Positions 1 to 10,309 of a DNA stretch of 64,000 nucleotides are shown in pieces. Under the pieces are notes generated by a model. That model was not told the DNA's origin. It saw only the letters and a program-made list of their open reading frames with translations, and made no database searches. Every line of letters begins with the position of its first letter. Position 1 is the stretch's first letter. Source of the DNA: Salinisphaera sp. LB1. GTDB lineage: Bacteria; Pseudomonadota; Gammaproteobacteria; Nevskiales; Salinisphaeraceae. Location: the NCBI RefSeq assembly GCF_003177035.1, contig NZ_CP029488.1:930001-994000 (forward strand), given 5' to 3'. The translations under genes were made by a program, and so were the position numbers.

Positions 1-1565
<1,565 letters not shown>

Positions 1566-1701
1566 CGGATCCATTCATGTCGGTATGTTTAAGCCAGCAT
1601 ACGGAATCCCCCGCGGGGCATGCATCAGACGATAGCCTTATGGCCGCAAGGCACGACAACGGGTGCGGCGCGCAACGCGCCCGGGATGGCGCGGTGATCG
1701 C

Positions 1702-2199
1702 TTATCGCTGCCTGGCCGCTACTTCGGGCGCGAGGTTCTGCTTGACCTGTCGCGCATCGTAGACGTCGGGCCCCTGATCGGGCACGTTCGAGCCGATCTG
1801 GATCTGCAGCACGCATTCATAGCGTGTACGGCTCACACTGCCGGTGCTGTAACCAATGCCAGTGCCCCAGAACGGATAGCCCCAGCCATAGCCCACCACG
1901 GCGGTGGGGCCGTCATCGCTGTTCTCGGTAATCGGCGATGTCTGTTGCGATACCACGCGAAAATGATCGTCGCCGTGCGACAACGCCAGGTCCGCAGCCC
2001 GAAACAGGGCAAAGTTCTCGACCGTTTCGCGGGCCGTGCCGTCATCACCGGCGAAGCTGACGCGATAATGCTGGGCCGTGAGCTTGGTATCACGGTAACC
2101 GAAATCGCCGGGCGCAGGTGCGGGCCGGTAGACCGGCCCGGAAGCACAGCCGGCAAGCAGAGCGACGAGGGCGGTCAGCCAGAGGAAACGCGTCTTCAT
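1702..2199 (-). CDS. Small lipoprotein, CC0125/CC1285-like
   Basis: A 165-residue protein of unknown function predicted to be anchored to a membrane by lipid. The start chosen is the ATG at 2199, giving MKTRFLWLTALVALLAGC, a lipoprotein signal with lipobox LAGC (Cys18); longer in-frame starts upstream lack sense as a signal peptide. The body has the pattern YRVSFAG, then RETVENFALFRAADLAL, a Gly/Tyr-rich turn (GYGWGYPFWGTGIGYSTG) and a YECVLQIQIG strand. This pattern is that of the CC0125/CC1285 lipoprotein family as I recall it. It stands alone, convergent with nothing and codirectional with acs. Function cannot be inferred. Confidence 0.75.
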   Translation of the reverse strand: MKTRFLWLTALVALLAGCASGPVYRPAPAPGDFGYRDTKLTAQHYRVSFAGDDGTARETVENFALFRAADLALSHGDDHFRVVSQQTSPITENSDDGPTAVVGYGWGYPFWGTGIGYSTGSVSRTRYECVLQIQIGSNVPDQGPDVYDARQVKQNLAPEVAARQR

Positions 2200-2264
2200 G
2201 ATGCTCATATCGTGGTGCCGCTGCGGATTGCGGTGCGGCGCGCGGTTGATTGTCAATCACTCTA

Positions 2265-2545
2265 GGGCCTGTTGCCGTTTCGTGCGAGCGCCGCGTTGGA
2301 GACCGCAAATCGTGTCCGGCAAGGCGCGAGTCGCCGTGTCGTGGCGTGCCACGACCCAGACTCGCAACGCCGCCGGGCGCCCATAGTCAATTTTTTGGGC
2401 GGCCCAACCCTTCGGGTCAAGCGCTGTTTTGCGGCAATCCAGTGTTGTAGCTCTCTCGCGTAGAATGACTACGCCACATTCGCTACGCCTCGTCTTGCCG
2501 CAAAACAGCGCTTGGCGCGGACTCGCACGAAACGGCAACAGGCCC
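2265..2545. repeat. MITE-like palindromic element, copy 1
   Basis: A 281-bp element with terminal inverted repeats beginning GGGCCTGTTGCCGTTTCG and ending with the complement, flanked on each side by TA (2263-2264 and 2546-2547). Inside are further inverted arms: AGCGCTGTTTTGCGGCAA near 2421 and its complement near 2498. A second, inverted copy lies at 44598-44865. The interior has no credible gene; the open frames across it are by-products of its symmetry. The TA duplication and lack of coding capacity suggest a non-autonomous element mobilised by a TA-targeting transposase (IS630 or an IS5 subgroup), which is inference. Confidence 0.85.
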
Positions 2546-2652
2546 TAGCTTAAGACCACAGGGCGCGCCGGATGTTCATGGGCACTTTTAGTTGCGCGCA
2601 ATATAATGTCGTGACAATCTCACGGCTCCATTTTAACCCCTGAGGAAACCCC

Positions 2653-3081
2653 ATGGCAGTCGACAAGATTCTTTATGAGGCCGAAGCCACCGCAACCGGC
2701 GGCCGGGACGGTCGCGCGGCGAGTTCGGACCAGGTCCTGGACGTGAAACTGTCGACGCCAAAGGAACTCGGCGGCGCCGGCGGCGACGGCACCAATCCGG
2801 AGCAACTGTTCGCGGCGGGTTATTCAGCGTGCTTCATCGGCGCGATGAAGGTCGTCGCCGGCCAACAGAAGATCAAGCTGCCCGAGGACCACAGGGTCAC
2901 CGGACACGTAGGTATCGGCCCGTCGGGCGACGCCTTCGGCATCGCGGTAACCCTCGACATCTTGCTGCCCGGGCTGGAACAACATACGGCCGACGACCTG
3001 GTGGCCAAGGCGCATCAGGTCTGTCCCTATTCGAACGCCACCCGCGGCAACATCGAGGTCACGCTCAACGTCAGCGTCTAG
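2653..3081 (+). CDS. ohr: Organic hydroperoxide resistance protein (OsmC/Ohr family)
   Basis: A 142-residue thiol peroxidase that reduces organic hydroperoxides in the cytoplasm, using two cysteines recycled by a dithiol such as lipoyl protein. Both catalytic cysteines are visible: the peroxidatic Cys in [11 protein letters not shown] (about residue 60) and the resolving Cys in [11 protein letters not shown] (about residue 125). The length is typical. The shape [17 protein letters not shown] is of the Ohr rather than the OsmC branch. GAGGAAA precedes the ATG. No MarR-type OhrR regulator is adjacent; the MITE-like repeat lies just upstream and may supply or disturb the promoter. Confidence 0.93.
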   Translation: MAVDKILYEAEATATGGRDGRAASSDQVLDVKLSTPKELGGAGGDGTNPEQLFAAGYSACFIGAMKVVAGQQKIKLPEDHRVTGHVGIGPSGDAFGIAVTLDILLPGLEQHTADDLVAKAHQVCPYSNATRGNIEVTLNVSV

Positions 3082-3209
3082 CAGCGTAAATGCGCGCCCG
3101 GCAGGGCGCGCCGATGAACCGCCGGGCGACGGTGGACGACCGCAAAGCCGCATGGGGCGAAAAAGCGCCGGCGCCGGGCGATACGCCGGCGTTCCGGGCC
3201 CTGTGTTCG

Positions 3210-3238
3210 CCGGGCCGCCGTTATGGTCGGCGGCCCGG
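3210..3238. terminator. Hairpin between convergent genes
   Basis: An 11-bp perfect GC stem (CCGGGCCGCCG, loop TTATGGT, CGGCGGCCCGG) lies between ohr and the convergent membrane-protein gene whose stop is at 3242. A second smaller hairpin, GCGCGCCC-GGCA-GGGCGCGC, occupies 3092-3111 just after ohr. Neither has a strong T-run, so termination is inferred from position and stem strength. Confidence 0.55.
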
Positions 3239-3241
3239 CCT

Positions 3242-3619
3242 TCAGTGCGTATCGCGCGCCGGACGACCGAGTTCGTAGAGCGCCGAAATGGCCAGCACTA
3301 GCGGCATGACCGCCGTGAGCAGGATAACGAGTGCGCCGATATTGGCGATCCAGATCGCGTGACCGATACCGATCGCGTCCACACAAAGCACCAGCCCCGC
3401 CAGCACGATCATGGCCCAGCGCGCCGCCGCCAAGCGTCGAAAAATCCCCAGGCCGCCGATGAAGGCAATCACGCCCACCCCGACCATCGCCGCGAGGAAG
3501 ACATTGTTGAGTGGCACGTCCGGCGGGTCGAACCAGAACAAAAACCCGCTGATGGCCGTCATCGCACCTACGGTGCAGAATACCAGCCCGAATATGCGGT
3601 GAAGCAGGACGCTGTTCAT
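3242..3619 (-). CDS. Small four-helix membrane protein, unknown function
   Basis: A 125-residue hydrophobic protein with about four predicted transmembrane segments: near residues 5-28, 38-60, 66-86 and 92-116. The first contains FGLVFCTVGAMTAISGFLFW; a short polar loop FDPPDVPLNN follows it. The ATG at 3619 fits the start of the first helix. It lies 63 bases downstream of the rhomboid gene on the same strand and could be cotranscribed. I do not recognise a family beyond a general small integral membrane protein. Confidence 0.7.
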   Translation of the reverse strand: MNSVLLHRIFGLVFCTVGAMTAISGFLFWFDPPDVPLNNVFLAAMVGVGVIAFIGGLGIFRRLAAARWAMIVLAGLVLCVDAIGIGHAIWIANIGALVILLTAVMPLVLAISALYELGRPARDTH

Positions 3620-3682
3620 GGCGTGACAACGCGCGCAACGGCGCGGTGCGGCGGCACGGCGGGCCAGTGGTACATCATGCCC

Positions 3683-4378
3683 TCACCCGCCGAGGCGCCC
3701 CTGGCGCCGCCAGATCATCAGCAGAATGAAGCCGAACGCCATGCCGCCGAGATGCGCGAAATGTGCCACGCCGGCCTCGGTGCCCGTGACGCCGAAAAAC
3801 AGTTCCAGTGCGCCGTACCCCAGCACGAAATATTTCGCCGGCATCGGGATCGGCGGAATCAGCAGCATGACGCGCACATTGGGAAACATCATGCCGAAGG
3901 CCAGCAGAATGCCGAACACGCCGCCCGAGGCACCCAGTGTCGGCGCGACCGGTCCGGACTGGATGAATGACACCACCACCAGCTGCGTCAGCCCGGCCCC
4001 GATTACGCACACCGTGTAGAACAGCAGGAATCGCGCCTGTCCCCACACCTGTTCCAGCACGCGGCCGAACATCCACAGCCCGAACATGTTGAAAAACAGA
4101 TGGAAGAAGTTCGCGTGCAGGAAAGCGTAGCTGACCAGCTGCCAAGGCTTGAAGCCGACGCTGATGCCGGTCGCGGCCACCGGGTAGTTTCCCAGCGGCC
4201 ACAAGGCGAAATGCAGGATCATCAACTGCGGATCGTAGATGCGCAGCAGAAAACCGATGCCGTTGGCGATCAGGAGCCATTTGATCATCGGCGGCACGGC
4301 AGTCAGGGCGAGCGGATTTGAGCGCATGAACATCCGGGCTGGCGAAAACGGCGTCAAGGATAACCGATTGGGATTCAT
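3683..4378 (-). CDS. Rhomboid-family intramembrane serine protease
   Basis: A 231-residue membrane protease that would cleave transmembrane segments of client proteins in the inner membrane. The catalytic serine sits in GASGGVFG (about residue 151) and the catalytic histidine in the C-terminal HFAHLGGMAFG. The HANFFHLFFNMFGLWMFG stretch carries the conserved His and Asn of the oxyanion region. Roughly six membrane segments are visible. The start is taken at the ATG at 4378 (a GTG precedes it at 4381); internal Met codons before MIKWLLIANG are also possible. Substrates are unknown. Confidence 0.9.
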   Translation of the reverse strand: MNPNRLSLTPFSPARMFMRSNPLALTAVPPMIKWLLIANGIGFLLRIYDPQLMILHFALWPLGNYPVAATGISVGFKPWQLVSYAFLHANFFHLFFNMFGLWMFGRVLEQVWGQARFLLFYTVCVIGAGLTQLVVVSFIQSGPVAPTLGASGGVFGILLAFGMMFPNVRVMLLIPPIPMPAKYFVLGYGALELFFGVTGTEAGVAHFAHLGGMAFGFILLMIWRRQGRLGG

Positions 4379-4429
4379 CACCGACGACGAAAAAACCCGC
4401 CGCCCACAAGCGCCGGGCTACGGATGCGA

Positions 4430-4726
4430 CTAATCGCGCATTAAATGCAGGAAATGCCGGTGCTTTGCGTACTGATCGAGGATGTTGCCGATCAGCTGCG
4501 TCCGGGTGTACCCGACCACGCGTATTGCTGGCCACCCTCGCGCAGATAGATCATCGCGCGATAATGGCTGCGATCGCGGCTATCGTCCCGGCGCTCAGGC
4601 AGCGCGCCCATGGCGAACGACAGCGTAGCGAAACGGCGGGCGGGCGCCGCAAACGAAGTCAACCCATGCGGTGTAATCCAGATCGATATAGCAGCGATGC
4701 TCTTCGAGTGATAGATCCGTACTCAT
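4430..4726 (-). pseudogene. Small gene broken by two compensating frameshifts
   Basis: From the ATG at 4726 the frame gives MSTDLSLEEHRCYIDLDY, then TAWVDFVCGARPPF, and soon stops. A second frame then carries RFATLSFAMGALPERR and HYRAMIYLREGGQQYAW. The original frame resumes at YTRTQLIGNILDQY and ends at a TAG at 4430. The outer parts are in the same frame (297 nt in total), so two small indels, or sequencing errors, cancel each other. A product near 98 residues is implied. I do not recognise it. It is upstream of and codirectional with the rhomboid gene. Confidence 0.5.
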
Positions 4727-4854
4727 GCCCAACTCGTGTCGACCTCCGCTGGCCTGACGGTGTTCTTGAGGGCGGTCTCGACCTGGCTTCGCCGGGTTGA
4801 CGACACGAGCGTCTCAAGCCGTCGCTGCCAATGGTCGCCACCGTCCGCGGTCAC

Positions 4855-5360
4855 CTGCTACGCACCCATACCGATCGAGACCGCCACCCCGAACAGCGTG
4901 AGCACATCGGCCGTGCCGGTCGCGGCCGATGTGCACTTGCCGATAAAACAGCTACAACGTCGGCTTGATGCTCAGCAACACACCACGACAGAAGTCGAAT
5001 AAGCCAGCGCCAGCCCCAACGCGGCACCGAGATCGCCCCGCCGTGTCCCAATGAAAGAAGGTGTTGCGCATTTCCCCCTCGGCCGCGGACGCGGTGTTGA
5101 CCTGCCCGGTCGGGGGTTGGCGGAGTGCAGCGCTGGCTCGACCACGCCAAAGAACATCAACCCGCCGCCCGTGCCGGCCGAGAACAGCATGGCAACCCAT
5201 GACAGATACATGAGTGGGCGCACACAAATGCATGCGGCGCAATGCAACGCGCAAACACTCCCTCGTTGGTTTTCCGCAGCCGTACACGATACGGGCAACG
5301 AATCGATGCCACCAACGAACCCATGATCGCCGATCGGGCCGGCTTGCCTTCATGACTCAT
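4855..5360 (-). pseudogene. BCCT-type betaine/choline carrier, decayed N-terminal part
   Basis: Pieces of a BCCT transporter appear in order in shifting frames on the minus strand. [20 protein letters not shown] and VVEPALH match the conserved Na+/betaine-site helix. [20 protein letters not shown] and FHWDTAG follow in another frame, then LGLALAY, then VLTLFGVAVSIGMGA close to the left end. At least three frameshifts and a stop separate them, and everything after roughly residue 200 of a normal carrier is missing. The intact BCCT gene at 6787-8382 has the matching segments (for example MGIGLVYYGVSEP). It points away from the binding-protein gene that starts at 5401. Confidence 0.75.
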
Positions 5361-5400
5361 ATAGGTTATTCAGAACATAAGCTGAACGGAGGGCCATGTC

Positions 5401-6387
5401 ATGCCTGATAAAAACAATAAGACTTCGACAACAACCGGACCCACAGCGATGGATCGGCGCCATTTTCTCAAGCTGGGCGGATACCTTTCGGGGGCTGTAT
5501 TGTTGGGTAGCACCGGCATCTCCCGTTCCCTGGCGGCAACCCGTGGCAAGACGCTGACAATCGGCAATGTCGGCTGGAACGAGGATGTCGCGCTGGCCTA
5601 CCTGAGCAAAGTGATTCTGGAAAACGACTTGGGCTATCAGAAGGTGACGGTTGCCAAGCGCGGCGTGGATGATTTGTTCAAGGGTGTGGCCAACGGAACA
5701 CTGGATGCGTTCCAGGATGTATGGCTGCCCAGAACCCACCGCATGTACTGGGACCAGTATGGCGACAAGGTCGTCAGACTCAATCCCTGGTATGAAGGCA
5801 CCGCCAACCTGGGTCTGGCGGTTCCTGACTACGTGGCCGCGCAAAGTATCGCCGACCTTCCCGCCTACTCAAAGCAGTTTGGAGGCAAGATTATCGGGAT
5901 AGAGCCCGGCGCAGGCGAGATGAAAATCGTCGAGAACAAGGTTATGCCGGGCTACGATCTGAGCGGCTACAAGCTCATTCCGTCGACAACCCCCAAAATG
6001 CTCAACGCTTTGGCTGATGCGGTGCGGCACGAACAGCCGATCGTGGTCACGCTATACAAACCTAACTGGGCGTTCAGTGTCTATCGTATTCGCTATCTGG
6101 ACGACCCCAAAGGGCTGATTAGCGGCCACAACGAGCACTTGTACAGCATCGTTCGGCAGGGGCTAAAGCAGGATAAGCCGGACGCCTACGCATTTCTCAA
6201 CGCCATCAGATTCACCCCGGATCAACTGGGGCAGTTGGAACTGGCCATTAATGCGGCTAACACGCCAGAGCAAGGAGTGGAGAATTGGCTCAACGCCGAC
6301 AGTCCGTTCGGCGGTCAGAATGGCATCAACCACCAACTCGTCCAGCCCTGGATTGATGCGGCAAAACTTGCGGCTCAGAAGGCCTGA
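5401..6387 (+). CDS. Glycine betaine/proline-type ABC substrate-binding protein (OpuAC/ProX-like), Tat signal
   Basis: A 328-residue periplasmic binding protein for a quaternary amine such as glycine betaine or choline. The leader has a twin-arginine motif (DRRHFLK, about residues 18-24) followed by a hydrophobic stretch, implying Tat export of a folded protein. The mature part opens KTLTIGNVGWNEDVALAYL, with GTLDAFQDVWLP, NPWYEGTANLGLAVPDYV and PKMLNALADAV as in the OpuAC family. GGAGG lies about 10 bases before the ATG; a later ATG at 5449 would keep the Tat motif. No permease or ATPase gene is adjacent. It lies between a broken and an intact BCCT carrier. Confidence 0.88.
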   Translation: MPDKNNKTSTTTGPTAMDRRHFLKLGGYLSGAVLLGSTGISRSLAATRGKTLTIGNVGWNEDVALAYLSKVILENDLGYQKVTVAKRGVDDLFKGVANGTLDAFQDVWLPRTHRMYWDQYGDKVVRLNPWYEGTANLGLAVPDYVAAQSIADLPAYSKQFGGKIIGIEPGAGEMKIVENKVMPGYDLSGYKLIPSTTPKMLNALADAVRHEQPIVVTLYKPNWAFSVYRIRYLDDPKGLISGHNEHLYSIVRQGLKQDKPDAYAFLNAIRFTPDQLGQLELAINAANTPEQGVENWLNADSPFGGQNGINHQLVQPWIDAAKLAAQKA

Positions 6388-6742
6388 GGCCTTTAGGAAC
6401 TTCTAATTGAACCCTCTCGGTCGCGCCGCCGAACTTTGTGCGTAACTTAAAAGGCGGCGCGAGCGTGGCGTGCCTGGTGCACGGCAGCAAGCGCTGACGC
6501 CATCCAAGCGCGCGAAGCTGCGGAGGCACGCCCCGCCGTGGCGGCACGAGCGGCCCGCTGCGACAAAAGCCGTAGTGAACGAGCGTCGCATCACTCAAAT
6601 TATGGCTTAATAGCCAAAGAAACCGAACTGAAACCAGTTGCTACCGGGATTTTAGCTGCCAAGGACAGGTCAGGTTTCCGCAAACGCTCGCGCCGTATAC
6701 CGTGATCGCGACGCTACGGAGCGACTGATTGCTATTGCGATA
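6388..6742. other. Intergenic stretch without a recognisable gene
   Basis: Between the binding protein and the BCCT terminator hairpin I see no credible gene. A minus-strand frame over about 6400-6598 is open and GC-rich but has no family features and no clear ribosome site. It may be residue of a lost element. Confidence 0.4.
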
Positions 6743-6773
6743 GCCCGGCAAGAATATCCGATTCTTGCCGGGC
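6743..6773 (-). terminator. Hairpin downstream of the BCCT gene
   Basis: A perfect 13-bp stem, GCCCGGCAAGAAT with loop ATCCG, lies 14 bases beyond the stop of the BCCT gene. There is no U-tract in the minus direction, so it may act as a terminator or as a 3' end stabiliser. Confidence 0.6.
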
Positions 6774-6786
6774 AGAATATGCAATA

Positions 6787-8382
6787 TCAGGACGTGCTTT
6801 GCCGCATCCGCAGCCGCTCGCGTTTAGCTTTCTGGGTAGCGGCCATCGCGGCCCCAATATCCTCTTGGCCCATGGAGCGGTAGAGCGTGTAGCACATAAC
6901 CAACAATACAATACAGAATGGCAGTCCCGTCGTCACCGCGGCCGTTTGCAGCGCGCTCAAGGCATTACCCCCACTGAGCGTACCGGCAGTGAGCAGCACC
7001 GCCGCAACCACGCCTTCCATGACAGCCCAGAACAGGCGTTGCTGCCAGATCGGATTGGGATCACCGCCGTTAGTCAAAATATCAACGACCAACGATCCGG
7101 AGTCCGAGGAGGTAGCGAAAAACAGAGTCACTACGACAATCGCAACCACCGAGGCAATGATTGAAACAATGCCGCCAACCGGCAATTGATTGAGCACCAC
7201 GAAAATCGCGTGCGGCGCATCGGCACTCAGCAACGCCTTGTCGCCACCGTTCAATACACTATGCAGGGCGGTACGGCCGAAAATCACAAACCAGACAATC
7301 GAAGCCCCCGTGGGAATTAGCAGAGTCCCCAGGATGAACTTTCGAATGGTGTAGCCGTAAGAAATGCGGGCAATGAAAAGCCCGACAAACGGCGACCATG
7401 AAATCCACCATCCCCAGTAAAACAGCGTCCATGCCTTCTGGAATTTGGCACCATGGCCGCTTGTGAACAGAGTGAGACTGGTCTCCACAAAATGCTGAAG
7501 ATAATAACCGGTGTCGGTCATCAACGAGGACAACAGATAGAGTGTGGGGCCGACAACAAACACAAAAGCCGCGAGCAGAATCGCCAGCCACATATTGATG
7601 ACCGACAGACGCCGGATTCCCGCATCCACGCCCAGCATCACGCTCATGATGGCGACCATTTCAACCACCAGAATCACTAACAGTTCGGTCGCCAGATGGC
7701 CGGGAATGCCGAACAGCGAGTTCAAACCGGCAGCGATCTGGTGAGCGCCCAAGCCAATGGACGTCGCCAGCCCAAACAAAGTCCCGAATACCGCCAGAAT
7801 ATCAATCAGATGGCCGATCGGCCCGTAGATGCCGTCACCAATGATCGGATAGAACGCCGCAGCCGGTTTAAGCGGCAGATTTCGCCGATAGGCGAAATAA
7901 CCCAGTCCCAACCCCAATACGATATAGACCGCCCATGGCTGAAACCCCCAGTGGAAGAACGTCCAGTTCATGGCCACGGTCGCCGCGTGGGCAGTGCCGC
8001 CATCGCCTACGGGGGGATTCTTGAAGTGCATGACGGGTTCGGAGACGCCGTAGTAGACCAGTCCGATGCCCATGCCGCAGGTGAACATCATCGAAACCCA
8101 CGACCAGGTATCAAACTCTGGCTCCGCATCATCCGGCCCCAGCACCAAATTGCCGAATCGGCTGACGGCCACGAACACCACAAACACCACAAATATGGCC
8201 GTACTGGCGACGTATAGCCAGCCGAAATAGTTAGTGATGAAGCTTAGTATCGAGTTGGCTATCGCACTGAACTGGGTGGGGAAGACCGCGGCCAGCACGA
8301 CCAGCGCGATCATCACAACGCCGGAGATAAGAAATACCGGCGGATTCGTATGCTCGTTGAGATAGGCTTTTATTTGTTCCAT
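6787..8382 (-). CDS. BCCT-family betaine/choline/carnitine transporter
   Basis: A 531-residue inner-membrane carrier, probably Na+-coupled, for glycine betaine or a related compatible solute. Twelve membrane segments are plausible. Key signatures are GMGIGLVYYGVSEP in helix 3, TFFHWGFQPWAVY, and the aromatic-rich WGWWISWSPFVGLFIARISYG in helix 8 with the tryptophans of the betaine site. The glycine-rich loop in helix 3 is the Na+-symport form. The C-terminal tail is short and basic (KAKRERLRMRQS), unlike the long osmosensory tail of BetP, so strong osmotic gating is not evident. It lies in an osmolyte-uptake neighbourhood with two broken paralogous fragments. Confidence 0.93.
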   Translation of the reverse strand: MEQIKAYLNEHTNPPVFLISGVVMIALVVLAAVFPTQFSAIANSILSFITNYFGWLYVASTAIFVVFVVFVAVSRFGNLVLGPDDAEPEFDTWSWVSMMFTCGMGIGLVYYGVSEPVMHFKNPPVGDGGTAHAATVAMNWTFFHWGFQPWAVYIVLGLGLGYFAYRRNLPLKPAAAFYPIIGDGIYGPIGHLIDILAVFGTLFGLATSIGLGAHQIAAGLNSLFGIPGHLATELLVILVVEMVAIMSVMLGVDAGIRRLSVINMWLAILLAAFVFVVGPTLYLLSSLMTDTGYYLQHFVETSLTLFTSGHGAKFQKAWTLFYWGWWISWSPFVGLFIARISYGYTIRKFILGTLLIPTGASIVWFVIFGRTALHSVLNGGDKALLSADAPHAIFVVLNQLPVGGIVSIIASVVAIVVVTLFFATSSDSGSLVVDILTNGGDPNPIWQQRLFWAVMEGVVAAVLLTAGTLSGGNALSALQTAAVTTGLPFCIVLLVMCYTLYRSMGQEDIGAAMAATQKAKRERLRMRQSTS

Positions 8383-8610
8383 TTACTATCGACTCCCTTG
8401 ACTGACAGTACCAACTGCCATTCGACGTCCATCGTTGCGTTGTTTGATCGCACTGTCGCCAGAGTATCGCGTACATGTCCGACTACATACATCTAGCCGC
8501 GGAACCTCCCAAGGCGGAAATAAGCCTTTAGCCTATAGGTGATGTCTGTGCAGCATTTCGAGCACTTGAACTGGCCCGAGTTTAACGGAGAGTCAAGAGC
8601 ATGAGTCATG

Positions 8611-9765
8611 CTACTTTCGCCGACGAGACTCGGCGTTTGCATCATAGAAATTCGCTTCAGCCTCGACCGGCGGGATATCACCGATCGGCTCGAACAGTCG
8701 TTGATGATTGAACCCGCCGATCCAGCCCAGCACCGCGAACTCGACAAGATGAGCCCACGGCCCGTCGCGCCGACGGAAGACTTCCGTCTTGAACAAGCCG
8801 CTCGCGGTATCGGCCAGCGCGTTATGGTACAAACTGCCGACATGGCGGGCCAACGGAGTGATACCGACATCCGCCAAGCATTCGCTATAGCGGATCGACA
8901 GATATCGCACCCCCGGTCAATGTGCTGAATCAGGCTCGGGCCTGGTTGCCGATCGTGGATGGCTTGCTCGAGCGCGTCGAGTACAAGGCGTGTGTTCGAC
9001 GAGAACGCTTGAACCATACCAGCCGACAATACGACGCACGAACGCATCGATAACAAACGCCGCGTAAACGAAGCTGTGCTAGGTCGGCTCGAGCGGCTGA
9101 AAAGTCACGCTGGACGTAATCGGCCGGACTCGGTATCGGGGTCGGCAGCGGTCGTTTTCGGCTGGCATCCGCGCACAGCGCCTTGCAAGCCCATCTGACG
9201 GATCAGACGCTCGACCGAGCCACCGACCAACCGTCACGCCGCAACTGCCACCAGACTTTGCGGGCACCACAGACGCAACGATCGGCCGCCCATACCTGCC
9301 GGATGGCGTCGCTCAAGGCTCTCTCACGTCGGTCCCGCTTCGAACGACGAGCCGGGGCGGTTTGTCGGACCTCGGCCATATCGTAGGTCAACGCTGCGAT
9401 CGGCAGCACACGGCAAATCGGCTCAGCACCATGGACTCCGCGATAATCGTCGATGAACGTCGCCATCGCTTGTGCCGGCGGTCGAGGCCCTATTGGGCAA
9501 AATACGCCGAAGGCTTGCGCCGGATCTCACTGGCCCGTTTCGACTCACGGTTGTCACGCTCAAGCACCTTGATGCGCTCGCGCTCTTCGGTGGTCTGGCC
9601 ATCGCGCATCCCGCGGCCCCGCTCGGCCTGGCGAACCCGACTGCACAGCGTCTCGCGCGTACAGCCAGTCGCCGGTCACTGTGAGCTGTCGCCCGCCTGA
9701 TGCTCAAAGACCATGCGAACCGCGCGTTCACGGACTTCCGGGGAATAAGATTTCGGCTGTTTCAT
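8611..9765 (-). pseudogene. IS3-family transposase remnant
   Basis: OrfA begins at the ATG at 9765 with MKQPKSYSPEVRERAVRMVF and breaks at a stop soon after. DGQTTEERERIKVLERDNRE follows in another frame. OrfB pieces then come in order: FIDDYRGVHGAEPICRVLPI, AADRCVCGARKVWWQLRRDG, VYAAFVIDAFVRRIVGW, and the C-terminal RYLSIRYSECLADVG through FNHQRLFEPIGDIPPVEAEA to 8611. Several frameshifts and stops make it inactive. Clear terminal repeats and target duplication were not identified. It separates the intact BCCT gene from a BCCT C-terminal fragment. Confidence 0.88.
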
Positions 9766-10003
9766 ACTCCTATTCTCCCAAGCGTTGGAGTCTTCTGCAT
9801 TCCCGGGGCAGTTCAGCACTGCCTCTCAGACATAGCCATCCGGGTGATCAGCGATCCCTGAAGAGGTCACGGCCGTATCGTTGTTTCAAGTCGCGGCAGA
9901 CCCTGAGTGGTCAAGCGTAAAATATCTAAATGGCGGCTGCGCAAGCGTGTACAGACATTTCCCGAGCCGATGCACTAGACAGTTGTTATTTAAATGAGAA
10001 GTA

Positions 10004-10246
10004 TTGGAACAAGGCTCGATCTTGCAGCAACGTCTATTCTGGGCGACTATAGAGTTAGTAGCCGTTACGGTGCTGCTCTCCGCCATTACGCTCGGCGGCT
10101 GCAATCTGCTGTTGGGGTTGCAATTGGCTGCTGCAACCTCTGCACTACCGTTCTGTCTGGTGCTCGTGATGATGTGTTTCGCGCTGTACAAGGCACTAAA
10201 CGGAGAGGCGATGCCAATGCGTGCCACCGACGCCAAATGCGCCTGA
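10004..10246 (+). pseudogene. BCCT transporter C-terminal fragment
   Basis: About 80 residues match the end of the intact BCCT carrier at 6787-8382. Here SILQQRLFWATIELVAVTVL stands against PIWQQRLFWAVMEGVVAAVL there, and ALPFCLVLVMMCFALYKALN against GLPFCIVLLVMCYTLYRSMG. The rest of the gene is absent upstream, where only about 240 bases of non-coding sequence separate it from the IS3 remnant. It is on the opposite strand to the other broken BCCT piece at 4855-5360. It might start at a TTG at 10004 but cannot make a carrier. Confidence 0.8.
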
Positions 10247-10309
10247 TCGCGCCCCATTTCCACCTTCAAGCTGCCGGGCTCGGCGCCCGAACCCATTCCG
10301 GAGGTTTCC

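Noticed and set aside
2257-2538. Small ORFs inside the MITE-like elements
   Set aside because: They arise from the inverted-repeat structure, occur on both strands and match each other only because the element is symmetric.
2262-2549. Reading CTAG as a 4-bp target duplication of the MITE-like element
   Set aside because: Copy 1 allows it, but copy 2 has TTAG on one side and CTAG on the other; a TA duplication explains both and restores the IS110 frame.
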